From Sinorhizobium meliloti 4H41 (GTDB lineage Bacteria > Pseudomonadota > Alphaproteobacteria > Rhizobiales > Rhizobiaceae), in contig NZ_AQWP01000009.1 in NCBI RefSeq assembly GCF_000375585.1, positions 168,298 through 232,297 on the forward strand: 64,000 bases of DNA, in the 5' to 3' direction. The notes below the pieces were generated by a model. The model was not told the origin of the DNA, searched no databases, and saw nothing but the letters and a program-made list of their open reading frames with translations. Positions 22,554 through 31,587 of this stretch are shown here, piece after piece. The stretch's first letter is position 1. Each line of letters starts with the position of its first letter. A program made the position numbers and the translations under genes.

Positions 22554-23155
22554 CCAGCCCAGGCAAGCAGTCTATGGCAGTGGCCCTGCCGCTTTCGCTT
22601 CTCGCCCTTACCCTCGCAGGGACGCCGGTTGAGGGCGCGAAAGCGCCGGCACTTGCGAATGCTGCCGGGAACTACCGCATCGCGAGCTCCTCGAGTATCC
22701 AGTTCAGCGTCGGACAAGTGGGTGGCAGCGGCGGCATTGCCGGCAGCTTCACTAAATTCTCGGGCGTATTCCGGATCGATGGCGATGACATCGGGCGATC
22801 CTCCGTGGAATTCACGCTTTTTCCGGAGAGCGTGAGGTCCACCGAGCGCCGGATCGAGGACTTCCTGCGCTCCAGCGCAGTGTTCGATGCGGCCAACCAC
22901 AAGACCGTGACCTTCCACTCTACCGGCGTCAGCCAGACCGGCCCGGACACCGCAACGATCGAGGGCGTTCTGACCGCCCGCGGCAAGAGCCGCAAGGAGC
23001 GTTTCGACGTGAGGCTCACCGACTGGAACAGGCGGTCGATTTCCTTCACGATCCGCGGCAGTATCCGTCGCTCGCCCTACGGCATGACCGTCGGGACGCC
23101 CATTTATTCCAATGTCGTGGAATTCGACATGAACATAAGGGGGCAGAAGCGTTAG
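22550..23155 (+). CDS. Periplasmic YceI-family protein
   Basis: The 201-residue protein has a signal peptide (about 1-30; A-V-A-L-P-L-S-L-L-A-L-T-L-A-G) and a YceI lipocalin-like domain: Y-R-I-A-S-S-S-S-I-Q-F-S-V, then D-D-I-G-R-S-S-V-E-F and a closing barrel strand Y-S-N-V-V-E-F-D-M. YceI proteins bind isoprenoid quinone-like lipids. Translation is coupled to the cytochrome b561 gene by a 4-base overlap. Its stop codon also overlaps the stop of the convergent oxidase gene. Confidence 0.92.
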   Translation: MTSPGKQSMAVALPLSLLALTLAGTPVEGAKAPALANAAGNYRIASSSSIQFSVGQVGGSGGIAGSFTKFSGVFRIDGDDIGRSSVEFTLFPESVRSTERRIEDFLRSSAVFDAANHKTVTFHSTGVSQTGPDTATIEGVLTARGKSRKERFDVRLTDWNRRSISFTIRGSIRRSPYGMTVGTPIYSNVVEFDMNIRGQKR

Positions 23156-24477
23156 GTTTGCCCAAGCGCCAAAGCCGTGCGCCGCCAGAAGTCCGAGACC
23201 ATTGCCGGATCGCGCAGTGCCTCCAGTCTTTTCCAGGCGGGAAATGATGCTTCGAAAACGGCCGGGCTCATGCGGAAGTCCTGGGACGGATTGACCGCAC
23301 CGCCGGCCACAACGGCAATCTCGTCGAGAGCGTCGAGCAGCTTGACCGTCGCCTCGCCTTGATCGGCAAAGTCCATGGTGAGGGTGAAGCCCGGCCTCGC
23401 AAAGGAGAGAAGCCCCGGGGAGGCTATGTCACCGAAACGCTGCAGCTTCGTCCCTACGGACGCATGACCGGCGCGGCGGGCTGTTTCAAGCAACCGCGCC
23501 GTGGTCTCCGGCGCGGTCGCGACGGGATAGACGCTTTGATGCTGGCAGAGTCCACGCCGCCCGTAGAGCCTGCGCCACCCGCCGATCGCGTCGAGAGGAT
23601 GAAAGTAGGAAGCCCACGTCTCCGTCGACACGGTCTCGCCACGGTCGTGCTTGCGAAAGCGGTATTCGTTCAGCAGTTTCAGCGTCACGCTGTTGAACAG
23701 ACTGAAGGGCGGAGAAAAAGGCACGGCGAGCCTCGGCCCCTTCGGGATGTCAGGATATTCGCAAGCGCCGTCGGCGTGATCCGCGGCGAACAGCACGCCC
23801 CTCCCCATGCGCCGTCCCGTCGCGAGTTGGTCGACCCAGGCTACGAAATACTCGTGCTCCTCTTCGGCTCGTTCGGCCAGCGTGAAATATCGATCGAGGC
23901 TGTCGAAGCGATGCACGTGCCGCTGGACATGCGGCGACGGCACCTTCATCAGCCGAAGCTCGACGTCGAGGATCAGCCCGGTCAGTCCCAGGCCGCCGAT
24001 CGTCGCAGCGAAGAGCTCTGCATTCTCCTCGGGCGAGCAGACCAGGCGTTCGCCCGTCGAACGCAGCAGGGTCAGACGCCGGACGTGATTGCCGAAGGAG
24101 CCGCGCGCATGGTGATTGCCGCTGTGGACGTCGTTGGCGACGGCACCGCCGACGGTGACGAGGCCCGTCGCCGGCGTCACGGGAAGAAAAAAGCGGTGCG
24201 GGACGGCGCGCGCGAGCAGGTCGGCAAGGATAGCGCCGGCCTCGCAGCGAATGGTCCCACTTCCCGGATCGAAAGACAGGATGCGGTTATGCCTCCTGCT
24301 TGCGATAAGGGTCCCAAGTTCATTGCGGCAAACGTCGCCATAGCTCAGGCCATTGCCCACGGGAAGAAACGCCATGGGCCCCACCGAGCTCATGCCGTCC
24401 TCGTAGTCATCGGGTGAAACGGTCGGTTGAGAGCGGTTTCCAAACCGCCCTGCGTTCTCGGAATCGTCCATCCTCAT
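23152..24477 (-). CDS. FAD-dependent oxidoreductase, DprE1-like
   Basis: The 441-residue protein has a PCMH-type FAD domain with P-V-G-N-G-L-S-Y-G-D and V-G-G-A-V-A-N-D-V-H, then G-N-H-H-A-R-G-S-F-G-N-H-V. This resembles the FAD-binding loop of mycobacterial DprE1 (decaprenylphosphoryl-ribose oxidase) and related aldonolactone oxidases. The C-terminal half (F-H-P-L-D-A-I-G-G-W, Y-P-V-A) fits that group. In rhizobia the true substrate is unproven. I take the ATG at 24477; the one at 24471 is possible. No DprE2-like reductase is adjacent. Confidence 0.78.
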   Translation of the reverse strand: MRMDDSENAGRFGNRSQPTVSPDDYEDGMSSVGPMAFLPVGNGLSYGDVCRNELGTLIASRRHNRILSFDPGSGTIRCEAGAILADLLARAVPHRFFLPVTPATGLVTVGGAVANDVHSGNHHARGSFGNHVRRLTLLRSTGERLVCSPEENAELFAATIGGLGLTGLILDVELRLMKVPSPHVQRHVHRFDSLDRYFTLAERAEEEHEYFVAWVDQLATGRRMGRGVLFAADHADGACEYPDIPKGPRLAVPFSPPFSLFNSVTLKLLNEYRFRKHDRGETVSTETWASYFHPLDAIGGWRRLYGRRGLCQHQSVYPVATAPETTARLLETARRAGHASVGTKLQRFGDIASPGLLSFARPGFTLTMDFADQGEATVKLLDALDEIAVVAGGAVNPSQDFRMSPAVFEASFPAWKRLEALRDPAMVSDFWRRTALALGQT

Positions 24478-24510
24478 TGCCGCCGTCAACTCCACAACCG
24501 ATCGCGTTAG

Positions 24511-24625
24511 TCTAGAGCGGGGTGAGGAAAAGTGTGTGCGGTTTTCCGCCCGCATCCCGCTCCAACTTCTTGGAATCGATCACGTTCATGTTTTTAGGCC
24601 GACCCGACCTAAAAACATCGTGATC
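24511..24625. repeat. Compound palindromic repeat with CGTGATCTAG end
   Basis: Two inverted repeats lie in tandem. GAGCGGG (24516) pairs with CCCGCTC (24556-24562). ATGTTTTTAGG (24588-24598) pairs with CCTAAAAACAT (24608-24618) and is flanked by GATCACG and CGTGATC. The right edge supplies the TAG stop of the neighbouring hydrolase gene. The same edge sequence recurs at 30973-30987 and 45613-45625. Confidence 0.7.
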
Positions 24626-25503
24626 TAGCGGTCGAGAATCCAGTTCAGCGCCTCTCGCCAGTCCGTCATCCTGATCGGAGTTCCATGCGAACCTGTTTCG
24701 AACAGGACGAAGCGGGCAGGATAGTCCTTCGATCTGAGGCTGCGATAGAACGCGATCTGGGACTCGGCCGGATAGACGCTGTCGCGGCTGCCGTGGCTGA
24801 AGAATATCGGCAGCCGCGCCCCGTAGGCCGCACTTTTGCGAAAGTCGGGGTCGGCTGGACCGCCCATGATCATCATGCCGCCAAGGGCCGAGACGGTTGC
24901 CTCTTGGCGGGCTATGCCCCAGCAGATGAAGCTTCCCATGGAGGCACAGGAAAGGACCACCGGCCGGCCGCCGGAGCGCTTCGCGGCGAAACGGATCAGA
25001 GCCGAAATATCCGCTACGCCCGCGGCATCGAAGGACCTGACGCTTGGAGCGTAATAGGTACCGCCATTGACGACAGTCAGATTTTTGACGCGATTGAAAT
25101 TGCCCCCGAACGAGAAATCATTGGCACCGAGACGGCGGTCGCCGCCGCGACCATGGATGAAGATCACGGTGAATGCGGCGCCGCGATCGGGGCCGACGCG
25201 GGTGGCTTCAAGCCCCCGCTCGCCCAGACCGAGCGTCTCGTTCACCTGCACGCTCTTGACACCGAGCGACACGTAAGCGCGCTTCACCCGCCGCTCGGGG
25301 ATCTGGTCGCGCTCGTTGATGTCGCGGAGCTCCTGGTAGTCGACAACGCGGAAGTCGCCGCCATCCGCCTCCTGAAGCAGCTTGCTATAGCGAAACAGCG
25401 CATCCTTGTAGGGCTCAAGGGGTTCGGCCCTTGCGGAAACGGCAAGGCTCGCGAGAAGAAGCGCGCCGATCAGATGCCGTATGGAGAAAAGAATTGTGGA
25501 CAT
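24625..25503 (-). CDS. Secreted alpha/beta-hydrolase
   Basis: The 292-residue protein has a signal peptide (about 1-26, ending V-S-A-R-A-E). The alpha/beta-hydrolase core shows V-I-F-I-H-G-R-G-G-D-R-R at the oxyanion region, a nucleophile elbow C-A-S-M-G-S, an acid in H-G-S-R-D-S-V-Y and the catalytic His in E-T-G-S-H-G. The substrate is unknown; ester or phospholipid hydrolysis in the periplasm is plausible. The start at 25503 gives a proper signal peptide. Much longer upstream frames overlap parE on the other strand and are spurious. Confidence 0.82.
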   Translation of the reverse strand: MSTILFSIRHLIGALLLASLAVSARAEPLEPYKDALFRYSKLLQEADGGDFRVVDYQELRDINERDQIPERRVKRAYVSLGVKSVQVNETLGLGERGLEATRVGPDRGAAFTVIFIHGRGGDRRLGANDFSFGGNFNRVKNLTVVNGGTYYAPSVRSFDAAGVADISALIRFAAKRSGGRPVVLSCASMGSFICWGIARQEATVSALGGMMIMGGPADPDFRKSAAYGARLPIFFSHGSRDSVYPAESQIAFYRSLRSKDYPARFVLFETGSHGTPIRMTDWREALNWILDR

Positions 25504-25752
25504 GGACACCCGATCGGCTCCCTCGTTCGGCGCATGCCTTGCCACCGGCGCCTCGGCCAAGCAACACTGGCGCGGCAATTCTGGCTCATTAAAGGGTATT
25601 TCTTCCTCCGGGGCATCGAAATTCGCCTTTTGTTCGCTCTTCCGGCGAGACTCTGGCAGAATTCCGGTGATTCGCGCGACAAAGGATGGCGGCCGCGCCG
25701 CGGTCTTGCTATGGCCTAGCCGACACTTAGACAGGAACGATCTGAACGCTTC

Positions 25753-27813
25753 ATGGACGACAGCAGCGACCTTTTTTCCGCTATGCCCCAACAGCCGAAG
25801 CCGGCGGATGCCGCGCCACGCAAGCCCGCGGCCCCCGTCGCCGGTAACGAAGCGCCGCGCCCCGCACCCAAGACGAGCGACGGCAGCGACTACGACGCTT
25901 CGGCAATCGAGGTGCTGGAAGGTCTGGAGCCGGTCCGGCGCCGTCCAGGCATGTATATCGGCGGGACCGACGAAAAGGCGCTGCATCATCTGTTCGCCGA
26001 GGTCATCGACAACTCGATGGACGAGGCGGTCGCGGGGCACGCCAACTTCATCGATGTGAGCCTGGACGCCGACGGCTACCTGACGGTGACCGACAACGGC
26101 CGCGGCATCCCGGTCGAGAACCACCCGAAATTTCCCGGCAAGTCGACGCTCGAAGTGGTGATGACGGTGCTGCATGCCGGCGGCAAGTTCGACGGCAAGG
26201 CCTATGAGACTTCCGGCGGCCTGCACGGCGTCGGTGTTTCGGTGGTCAACGCACTGTCGGACGACCTTGAAGTCGAGGTTGCACGCAACCGCCGGCTCTA
26301 TCGCCAGCGCTTCTCCCGCGGCATCGCGCAGGGCGGCCTGGAGGACCTGGGTGACGTACACAACCGGCGCGGCACCAGGGTCCGCTTCCACCCCGACCCG
26401 CAGATCTTCGGACCGCATGCCCGCTTCGAGCCGGCGCGGCTTTTCCGAATGGCCCGCTCCAAGGCCTATCTCTTCGGCGGCGTCGAAATCCGCTGGTCCT
26501 GCGATCCGGCGCTCCTGCCGGAAGGTTCGGAAATCCCGGACAGGGCCGTGTTTCATTTTCCCGGCGGTCTCAAGGACTATCTCGCCGCCACGCTCGGCAA
26601 GGAATTCACCGTCACCCGCGAGATTTTTGCCGGCAAATCGGAAAAGTCCGGCGGCCACGGTTCGCTCGAATGGGCGGTCACCTGGTATGGCGGCGATCAG
26701 CAGATCCATTCCTACTGCAACACCATCCCGACACCCGAAGGGGGAACGCACGAGGCGGGCCTGCGCATTGCGCTGACGAAGGGGCTCAAGAACTACGCCG
26801 AGCTCACCCAGAACAAGCGCGCTGCGATCGTCACCACGGACGATGTCATGATCTCCGCGGCAGGCATGCTCTCGGTCTTCATTCGCGAGCCGGAATTCGT
26901 CGGTCAGACGAAGGACAAGCTGGCAACGGTGGAGGCGCAGCGGATCGTCGAAAACGCGCTTCGCGATCCTTTCGACCATTACCTCGCCGACAATCCGGCA
27001 GAGGCGGCCAAGCTTCTCGACTGGGTGGTGGAGCGCGCCGAAGAGCGCGTACGGCGGCGCAAGGAAAAGGAAGTCAGCCGCAAGACGGCGGTCCGCAAGC
27101 TGCGCCTGCCGGGCAAGCTCGCGGACTGCGCCCAGAATACGGCGGAAGGTGCCGAACTCTTCATCGTCGAAGGGGACTCGGCCGGCGGATCGGCCAAACA
27201 GGCGCGCAACCGCGCCAACCAGGCGATCCTGCCGCTGCGCGGCAAGATTCTCAACGTCGCCAGCGCCGGCCGGGAGAAGCTCGGTGCCAATCAGCAGATC
27301 GGCGATCTCGTCCAGGCGCTCGGCTGCGGCACGCGCTCGAAGTATCGCGAAGAGGACCTGCGCTACGAGCGCATCATCATCATGACCGACGCCGACGTCG
27401 ACGGTGCGCACATCGCATCTCTTCTGATCACCTTCTTCTACCAGGAAATGCCGGAGCTGATTCGCGGCGGCCATCTCTATCTCGCCGTGCCGCCGCTCTA
27501 TCGCCTGAGCCAGGGTTCCAAGACGCTTTATGCCCGCGACGACGCGCATCGCGAAGAGCTGATGCGGACGGAGTTCAATGGCCGCGGCAAAGTCGAACTC
27601 GGGCGGTTCAAAGGCCTCGGCGAGATGCTGCCCGCGCAGCTCAAGGAAACCACGATGGACCCGGCCAAGCGGACGCTCCTCAAGGTCGAAATCGACGATG
27701 TCGACTTCGAGGGTACCCGCGATGCCGTCGACAGCCTGATGGGAACGAAAGCCGAGGCCCGCTTCCGTTTCATCCAGGAGCGCGCCGTTTTTGCGGACAA
27801 CCTGGATATCTGA
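25753..27813 (+). CDS. parE: DNA topoisomerase IV subunit B
   Basis: This is the ATPase subunit of topoisomerase IV, which decatenates daughter chromosomes. In its 686 residues the GHKL ATPase shows V-I-D-N-S-M-D-E-A, D-N-G-R-G-I-P-V and S-G-G-L-H-G-V-G-V-S-V-V-N-A-L-S. The TOPRIM domain shows V-E-G-D-S-A-G-G-S-A-K and I-M-T-D-A-D-V-D-G-A-H-I. The start K-A-Y-E-T-S-G-G-L and overall length favour ParE over GyrB. The first 45 residues are a Pro/Ala-rich extension. It converges on an acetyltransferase gene 15 bases away. Confidence 0.95.
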   Translation: MDDSSDLFSAMPQQPKPADAAPRKPAAPVAGNEAPRPAPKTSDGSDYDASAIEVLEGLEPVRRRPGMYIGGTDEKALHHLFAEVIDNSMDEAVAGHANFIDVSLDADGYLTVTDNGRGIPVENHPKFPGKSTLEVVMTVLHAGGKFDGKAYETSGGLHGVGVSVVNALSDDLEVEVARNRRLYRQRFSRGIAQGGLEDLGDVHNRRGTRVRFHPDPQIFGPHARFEPARLFRMARSKAYLFGGVEIRWSCDPALLPEGSEIPDRAVFHFPGGLKDYLAATLGKEFTVTREIFAGKSEKSGGHGSLEWAVTWYGGDQQIHSYCNTIPTPEGGTHEAGLRIALTKGLKNYAELTQNKRAAIVTTDDVMISAAGMLSVFIREPEFVGQTKDKLATVEAQRIVENALRDPFDHYLADNPAEAAKLLDWVVERAEERVRRRKEKEVSRKTAVRKLRLPGKLADCAQNTAEGAELFIVEGDSAGGSAKQARNRANQAILPLRGKILNVASAGREKLGANQQIGDLVQALGCGTRSKYREEDLRYERIIIMTDADVDGAHIASLLITFFYQEMPELIRGGHLYLAVPPLYRLSQGSKTLYARDDAHREELMRTEFNGRGKVELGRFKGLGEMLPAQLKETTMDPAKRTLLKVEIDDVDFEGTRDAVDSLMGTKAEARFRFIQERAVFADNLDI

Positions 27814-27828
27814 AACGCGTGATCGCCC

Positions 27829-28299
27829 TCACGGCTCCTGCCGAACCGGTTTTTCCATGAACAGGCTCAGCGGATCCGGCAGATAGGTGCCGAAGGGCGG
27901 GCGCTCCACGTAGCCGGATGCCCTGTACAGGCCGATCGCTTCCGGCTGATGGATGCCGGTCTCAAGACGGATCGCCGTCAGACCGAGCTTTGCCGCTTTG
28001 GCTTCAAGGGCCGATATGAGCAGCTTGCCAATCTTCAGCCCCCTCGCCTCCGGGTCGATGAACATCCGCTTGATCTCGGCCGTACCGTCGCCTGCTTCGA
28101 CGAGGCCACAGCAGCCGACGATTTCGCCGTCACGTCGAGCGACGAAAAAGGATACGGCCGGCTGCTCCAACTGAGACAGATCGACCAGATGATTGCTTTC
28201 GGCCGGATAGAGCGATGCCGCATAGGCGTCGGACAATTCGAGCAGGCGGATGACGGCCGGCTGGCGCGGCGACTCTTCGGCGATGGTTACGGCGGTCAT
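27829..28299 (-). CDS. GNAT-family N-acetyltransferase
   Basis: The 156-residue protein has a GNAT fold with K-R-M-F-I-D-P-E-A-R-G-L-K-I-G-K-L-L as the acetyl-CoA loop and a later G-Y-V-E-R-P-P-F-G-T-Y. The acceptor is not known. The ATG at 28299 has GGGGAGAG seven bases upstream, which fixes the start; the in-frame region further upstream has no coding character. Confidence 0.88.
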   Translation of the reverse strand: MTAVTIAEESPRQPAVIRLLELSDAYAASLYPAESNHLVDLSQLEQPAVSFFVARRDGEIVGCCGLVEAGDGTAEIKRMFIDPEARGLKIGKLLISALEAKAAKLGLTAIRLETGIHQPEAIGLYRASGYVERPPFGTYLPDPLSLFMEKPVRQEP

Positions 28300-28571
28300 T
28301 TCAGTCTCTCCCCATGCACGATCGTAAGCTGGATGTGAGCTTCCAAAGGAATCGATTCGGTCCCGCCCCGGAAGCGCCCGGTTCCAACGCTCTAACGCCG
28401 AAGGACGCCGGGACCAATACGCCAAACGACGCAAGTTCGCAGCTATCACAATCAATCCGCGTGACGGGGAGAAACAATTTGTTTCAGGCCCGGCCGGCCT
28501 TTGCCCTTCTTTGGAAAGAATCGGACGGCCATAAACAGGGAGTCGCCATCATCTGAACGGAAGAAGTGACC

Positions 28572-29003
28572 ATGAAAGCCGCCCTGATCGTCATGACCAT
28601 TCTCGGTTGCGACGACAACGTGACCCAATGCCATTACATCTCGACCGTGAACGGCGACTGGCCGTCGATCGTGCAGTGCGACGCGGAATCGCAAAAGGAA
28701 CTGCCGCGGTTCTCCGACAGGAGCTACCCGGTCGTGGTGGCCGTGTGCGAGAGCTCAGGGCCGGGCATGACGGCGGAAACCGAGCCGGTTCCGGAGATGA
28801 ATGCAACGCTTCCGACCGAGCCGGGCCTGCAGCAAAACACACCCCCAGCGGCGGAAGGCGGAGAACCAACCTTGCCGAGGCGCGCTTTGGCATTGATCAG
28901 CGGCGCGGTACCCGACCGGGAGAAACTGAAGGCGATCGTCAGCGCACCGGTCCACTACGTCGAAGACGGCTATTCGTGGGTGGCGCGCCGATTCGGCAAT
29001 TGA
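28572..29003 (+). CDS. Conserved hypothetical protein, cysteine-containing
   Basis: The 143-residue product is not one I can name. The first 60 residues look conserved: M-K-A-A-L-I-V-M-T-I-L-G-C-D-D, then T-Q-C-H-Y-I, V-Q-C-D-A-E and V-A-V-C-E-S, with four spaced cysteines. A Pro/Glu-rich linker (about 63-100) and a short C-terminal segment with aromatic residues follow. No lipobox is obvious, and the first helix is short for a signal peptide. GGAAGAAG precedes the ATG; a GTG six bases upstream is also in frame. Confidence 0.7.
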   Translation: MKAALIVMTILGCDDNVTQCHYISTVNGDWPSIVQCDAESQKELPRFSDRSYPVVVAVCESSGPGMTAETEPVPEMNATLPTEPGLQQNTPPAAEGGEPTLPRRALALISGAVPDREKLKAIVSAPVHYVEDGYSWVARRFGN

Positions 29004-29018
29004 GGTAATCAAGTCCTC

Positions 29019-30149
29019 TTACGCGGCCTGGCGGGATTGCGACGCGTAGTCGCGCGCCCTCTGCCGCTGCTCGGCAAAAGCCAGCCGTTCCGCCAGTTCG
29101 GCGACGACGTGATATGCGCCGCGGCTTCGGCGGCGAAGGCGATTCGAAAGTCTGGCGGCCACGGAGGGCGAGACTCCATCGTGATCCGCATCTGCCTCGC
29201 ATTGGCAGAACAATACGGCCTCCGAAAACACTCCGCTTACTTCACGGCCAAGACCCGCAGTTTCGAGGAGAGCCCTGATCGAGTGGAACCGCCCGCCCGA
29301 AAGGATCGATCGGACACGCTTTTCCGGGACTCCGGACAGATCCACGATCGCCGCGGAAAAAAACTCCGTCCTGCCGCTGCAAAGCGCCGTCAACAGCAGA
29401 GCCGGCGTCAGGCGGCCGGCTTTGCGGAGACCGGCAACCATCCGCTGCAATTCCTCCCTCGCGGAGGCCGAGGAAAGCGTCAGCGCTGCCGCATCGCAAG
29501 ACTCCCGCACGACACGCTGTGCCCGCTCCTCGCCCACAACGGCGCGTACCAGGTCGGAGGCCGCAAGCGCCGCGCCGACTTTTTCGGCGAGTATCTGGCG
29601 CGCGTCGCTCGGCAGATCATGACGCTCGAGCAACAGGCCACGGGCGGCCACGCTATCGCCGAGGCGGTCGGCTATTCGCCGCAACGAGCCCGGAGAAAGT
29701 CTGGCCCCCGGGTTTTCCAACAGAATGAGCACCTCTTCCTCGCCGCCAATCTCGGCGATCGCAGCCGCAACCGCGCATGAGACGGCGCTACGGGAGGCGA
29801 TCATCGCCCGCAGCTCCGCGCCGCCGTCCGCCGTCATGTCGACAAGATCTTCGTCGTTCAGGACGGGAGAGCGGGAAATGGTGACGTAGGCGATCTCGGG
29901 CTGATCCTGCGCAAGCGCCTTGATGATCGAGCGCGGTACAATCGGGCAATCGGCCAGCGCCTCGGCAAGAGATCGACGCACCTTGGGCGAAGGATCGTCG
30001 AGGAGAAAGGTCATGGCCATTTCGGCCGCTCGCCGATCGATGCCGTTCACAGCGGCTTCAGCATAGGCGCGACCAAGCGCACTGGCAGCACCGGCACGTT
30101 CGCTGCCTTTCGCCGTTTCCACCCAGCGAAGAAATGCTTGTATGATCAC
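29019..30149 (-). CDS. DUF2336-family alpha-helical repeat protein
   Basis: The 376-residue protein matches the DUF2336 pattern. An N-terminal helical repeat block contains L-L-D-D-P-S-P-K-V-R-R-S-L-A-E-A-L-A and N-D-E-D-L-V-D-M, resembling HEAT-type repeats. A C-terminal domain carries R-F-H-S-I-R-A-L-L. The family is largely alphaproteobacterial and of unknown role. The start is a GTG at 30149 with GGGG five bases upstream. It is divergent from the CitE-like gene. Confidence 0.78.
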   Translation of the reverse strand: MIIQAFLRWVETAKGSERAGAASALGRAYAEAAVNGIDRRAAEMAMTFLLDDPSPKVRRSLAEALADCPIVPRSIIKALAQDQPEIAYVTISRSPVLNDEDLVDMTADGGAELRAMIASRSAVSCAVAAAIAEIGGEEEVLILLENPGARLSPGSLRRIADRLGDSVAARGLLLERHDLPSDARQILAEKVGAALAASDLVRAVVGEERAQRVVRESCDAAALTLSSASAREELQRMVAGLRKAGRLTPALLLTALCSGRTEFFSAAIVDLSGVPEKRVRSILSGGRFHSIRALLETAGLGREVSGVFSEAVLFCQCEADADHDGVSPSVAARLSNRLRRRSRGAYHVVAELAERLAFAEQRQRARDYASQSRQAA

Positions 30150-30221
30150 CTATGCCCCACTAGTCACCGAGCAGCCCCCATGCTCGAAGCCTAGCGGCCA
30201 AAGGTTTAAGATTGGTTCACC

Positions 30222-30941
30222 ATGTCTGATAACGGCGCGATAACCACCCTACCGCTCCTGTATCTGCCGGCCGGCGACCCGCCGCCTCCGAAGGAGATCC
30301 TGACCGCCGTTCAAGCAGTCGTGATGACCGGCGGCCAAACTGGCCGGCCACTCTCGGACCTGCCTCGCCAGGATGCAGGCTGCCTGTTGCTCGCCCGGAT
30401 CGGAACGAGCGGCGATCCCGGCGAAGACGAGCTTGCCGCTTTGATCGGCAACGGATTCGATGGCATCGTGCTGCCCGGATGCCGCGGCCCCGCAGACATT
30501 CAGCGGCTCGATGTGCTGCTCAGGGTCGCCGAGGCGGCGGCCGGCAAGGCCGAGGGCCGAACGGTGATTCTTGCCGAATACGCGACGACGCCGGAAAGCG
30601 TCCTGTCGCCGCATTCGCTGGCGGGTGCATCCCCGCGCCTCTCGGCACTGATATTCGATGCCTCGGCCCTGGCCGAAGCGTGTGGTTGCAGGCGCGTCAC
30701 CGAAACCGGCGATGTGCCGGCCGTCGTCCGGGCCGGCCGCGCGGCGGCGGTCCTGAGAGCTCACGAGGCCCGCATCGCGGCTTACGACATGCTGCCGGTC
30801 GACGCCGATGATGAGGCGGCCGTGCGACGCCTGTGGAAAAGCAGCGTAGAGAATGGCTTTTCCAGCGTTGCCATCCGCTCGCCGCAACAGATCGATCTTC
30901 TTGCCGCTGCAGGCGTCGCGCCCGAAGCCAAGACGGGATGA
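30222..30941 (+). CDS. Degenerate CitE/HpcH-like aldolase-fold protein
   Basis: The 239-residue product follows the layout of CitE/HpcH TIM barrels. N-G-F-D-G-I-V-L-P-G-C-R-G-P-A-D-I-Q-R-L matches the strand-3 region, T-V-I-L-A-E-Y-A-T-T-P-E-S-V-L the glutamate region, and S-P-R-L-S-A-L-I-F-D-A-S-A-L-A the metal-ligand region. In active members the last motif keeps an acidic residue before L-A (as in G-A-E-D-L); here it is S-A-L. I infer an inactive or altered enzyme. The fold assignment comes from pattern recognition only. Confidence 0.55.
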   Translation: MSDNGAITTLPLLYLPAGDPPPPKEILTAVQAVVMTGGQTGRPLSDLPRQDAGCLLLARIGTSGDPGEDELAALIGNGFDGIVLPGCRGPADIQRLDVLLRVAEAAAGKAEGRTVILAEYATTPESVLSPHSLAGASPRLSALIFDASALAEACGCRRVTETGDVPAVVRAGRAAAVLRAHEARIAAYDMLPVDADDEAAVRRLWKSSVENGFSSVAIRSPQQIDLLAAAGVAPEAKTG

Positions 30942-30958
30942 AACGATGACGACGGCCT

Positions 30959-30987
30959 CAGGTGATGACCTGAACCATCGTGATCTA
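30959..30987. repeat. Hairpin plus CGTGATCTAG repeat end
   Basis: TCAGGT-GATG-ACCTGA is a perfect 6-bp hairpin at about 30959-30974. The sequence C-A-T-C-G-T-G-A-T-C-T-A-G follows, identical to the right edge of the repeat at 24511-24625. The TAG stop of the flavin reductase gene is part of it. It separates two convergent genes. Confidence 0.6.
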
Positions 30988-31587
30988 GCGGACAGGCCGG
31001 ATCATTTCGAAGACGTCGCCGCCATCGCAATAGTCCATGTAGCCGAGCCGGGCGAGCGGCTTCACGGTCGCCATATCGAACCGCCCGTCGCGAATGGCCT
31101 CCTCGCGGATGTGAATGCCGACCACTGCGCCGATGACGACATAGCTGTCGGAAACCACGCCGTCGACGCCCTTGGGACGAAAGATATCCGTCATCCGGCA
31201 TTCGAGCGCCGCGAAGGCCTCTCCCACGAAGGGAGCCTTCACGAGCGTTCCGTCGACGGGGGTCAGCCCGGCAATCTCGAACTCGCTTTCACCATGCGGG
31301 GCTGCCACCGAGGTGAGATTGACCGCCTCGCTCAGGTTGCGGCTGGCAAAGCTCGCGGTGAAATCCCCGGTCGCCTCGATATTGCGTACCGAATCCTTGT
31401 AGCCGCTCGAGGCGAACATCACGAGCTTCGGCCGGTCACTGATGGCGTTGAAAAAGGAATAAGGGGCGAGATTCAGCGCCCCATCGGCCGCGCGCGTGCC
31501 GATCCAGCCGATCGGTCTCGGCGACACGATCGCCTTGAAGGGATCGTGCGGCAGGCCGTGTCCGTTTCCGGCCGTATCGTAGAACAT
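30985..31587 (-). CDS. Flavin reductase-like FMN-binding protein
   Basis: The 200-residue protein has the flavin-reductase-domain pattern: P-F-K-A-I-V-S-P-R-P-I-G-W-I-G-T-R near the start, N-L-A-P-Y-S-F-F-N-A-I and P-K-L-V-M-F-A-S for the FMN site. The members it resembles bind FMN and reduce flavin or act on small molecules. The start at 31587 overlaps the nitroreductase stop by one base (TGATG), so the two redox proteins form an operon. Confidence 0.88.
   Translation of the reverse strand: MFYDTAGNGHGLPHDPFKAIVSPRPIGWIGTRAADGALNLAPYSFFNAISDRPKLVMFASSGYKDSVRNIEATGDFTASFASRNLSEAVNLTSVAAPHGESEFEIAGLTPVDGTLVKAPFVGEAFAALECRMTDIFRPKGVDGVVSDSYVVIGAVVGIHIREEAIRDGRFDMATVKPLARLGYMDYCDGGDVFEMIRPVR

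Noticed and set aside
24625..27549. A 974-codon minus-strand open frame
   Set aside because: Only the last 292 codons (secreted hydrolase) are real. The rest runs antisense through parE, a frame kept open by high GC content.
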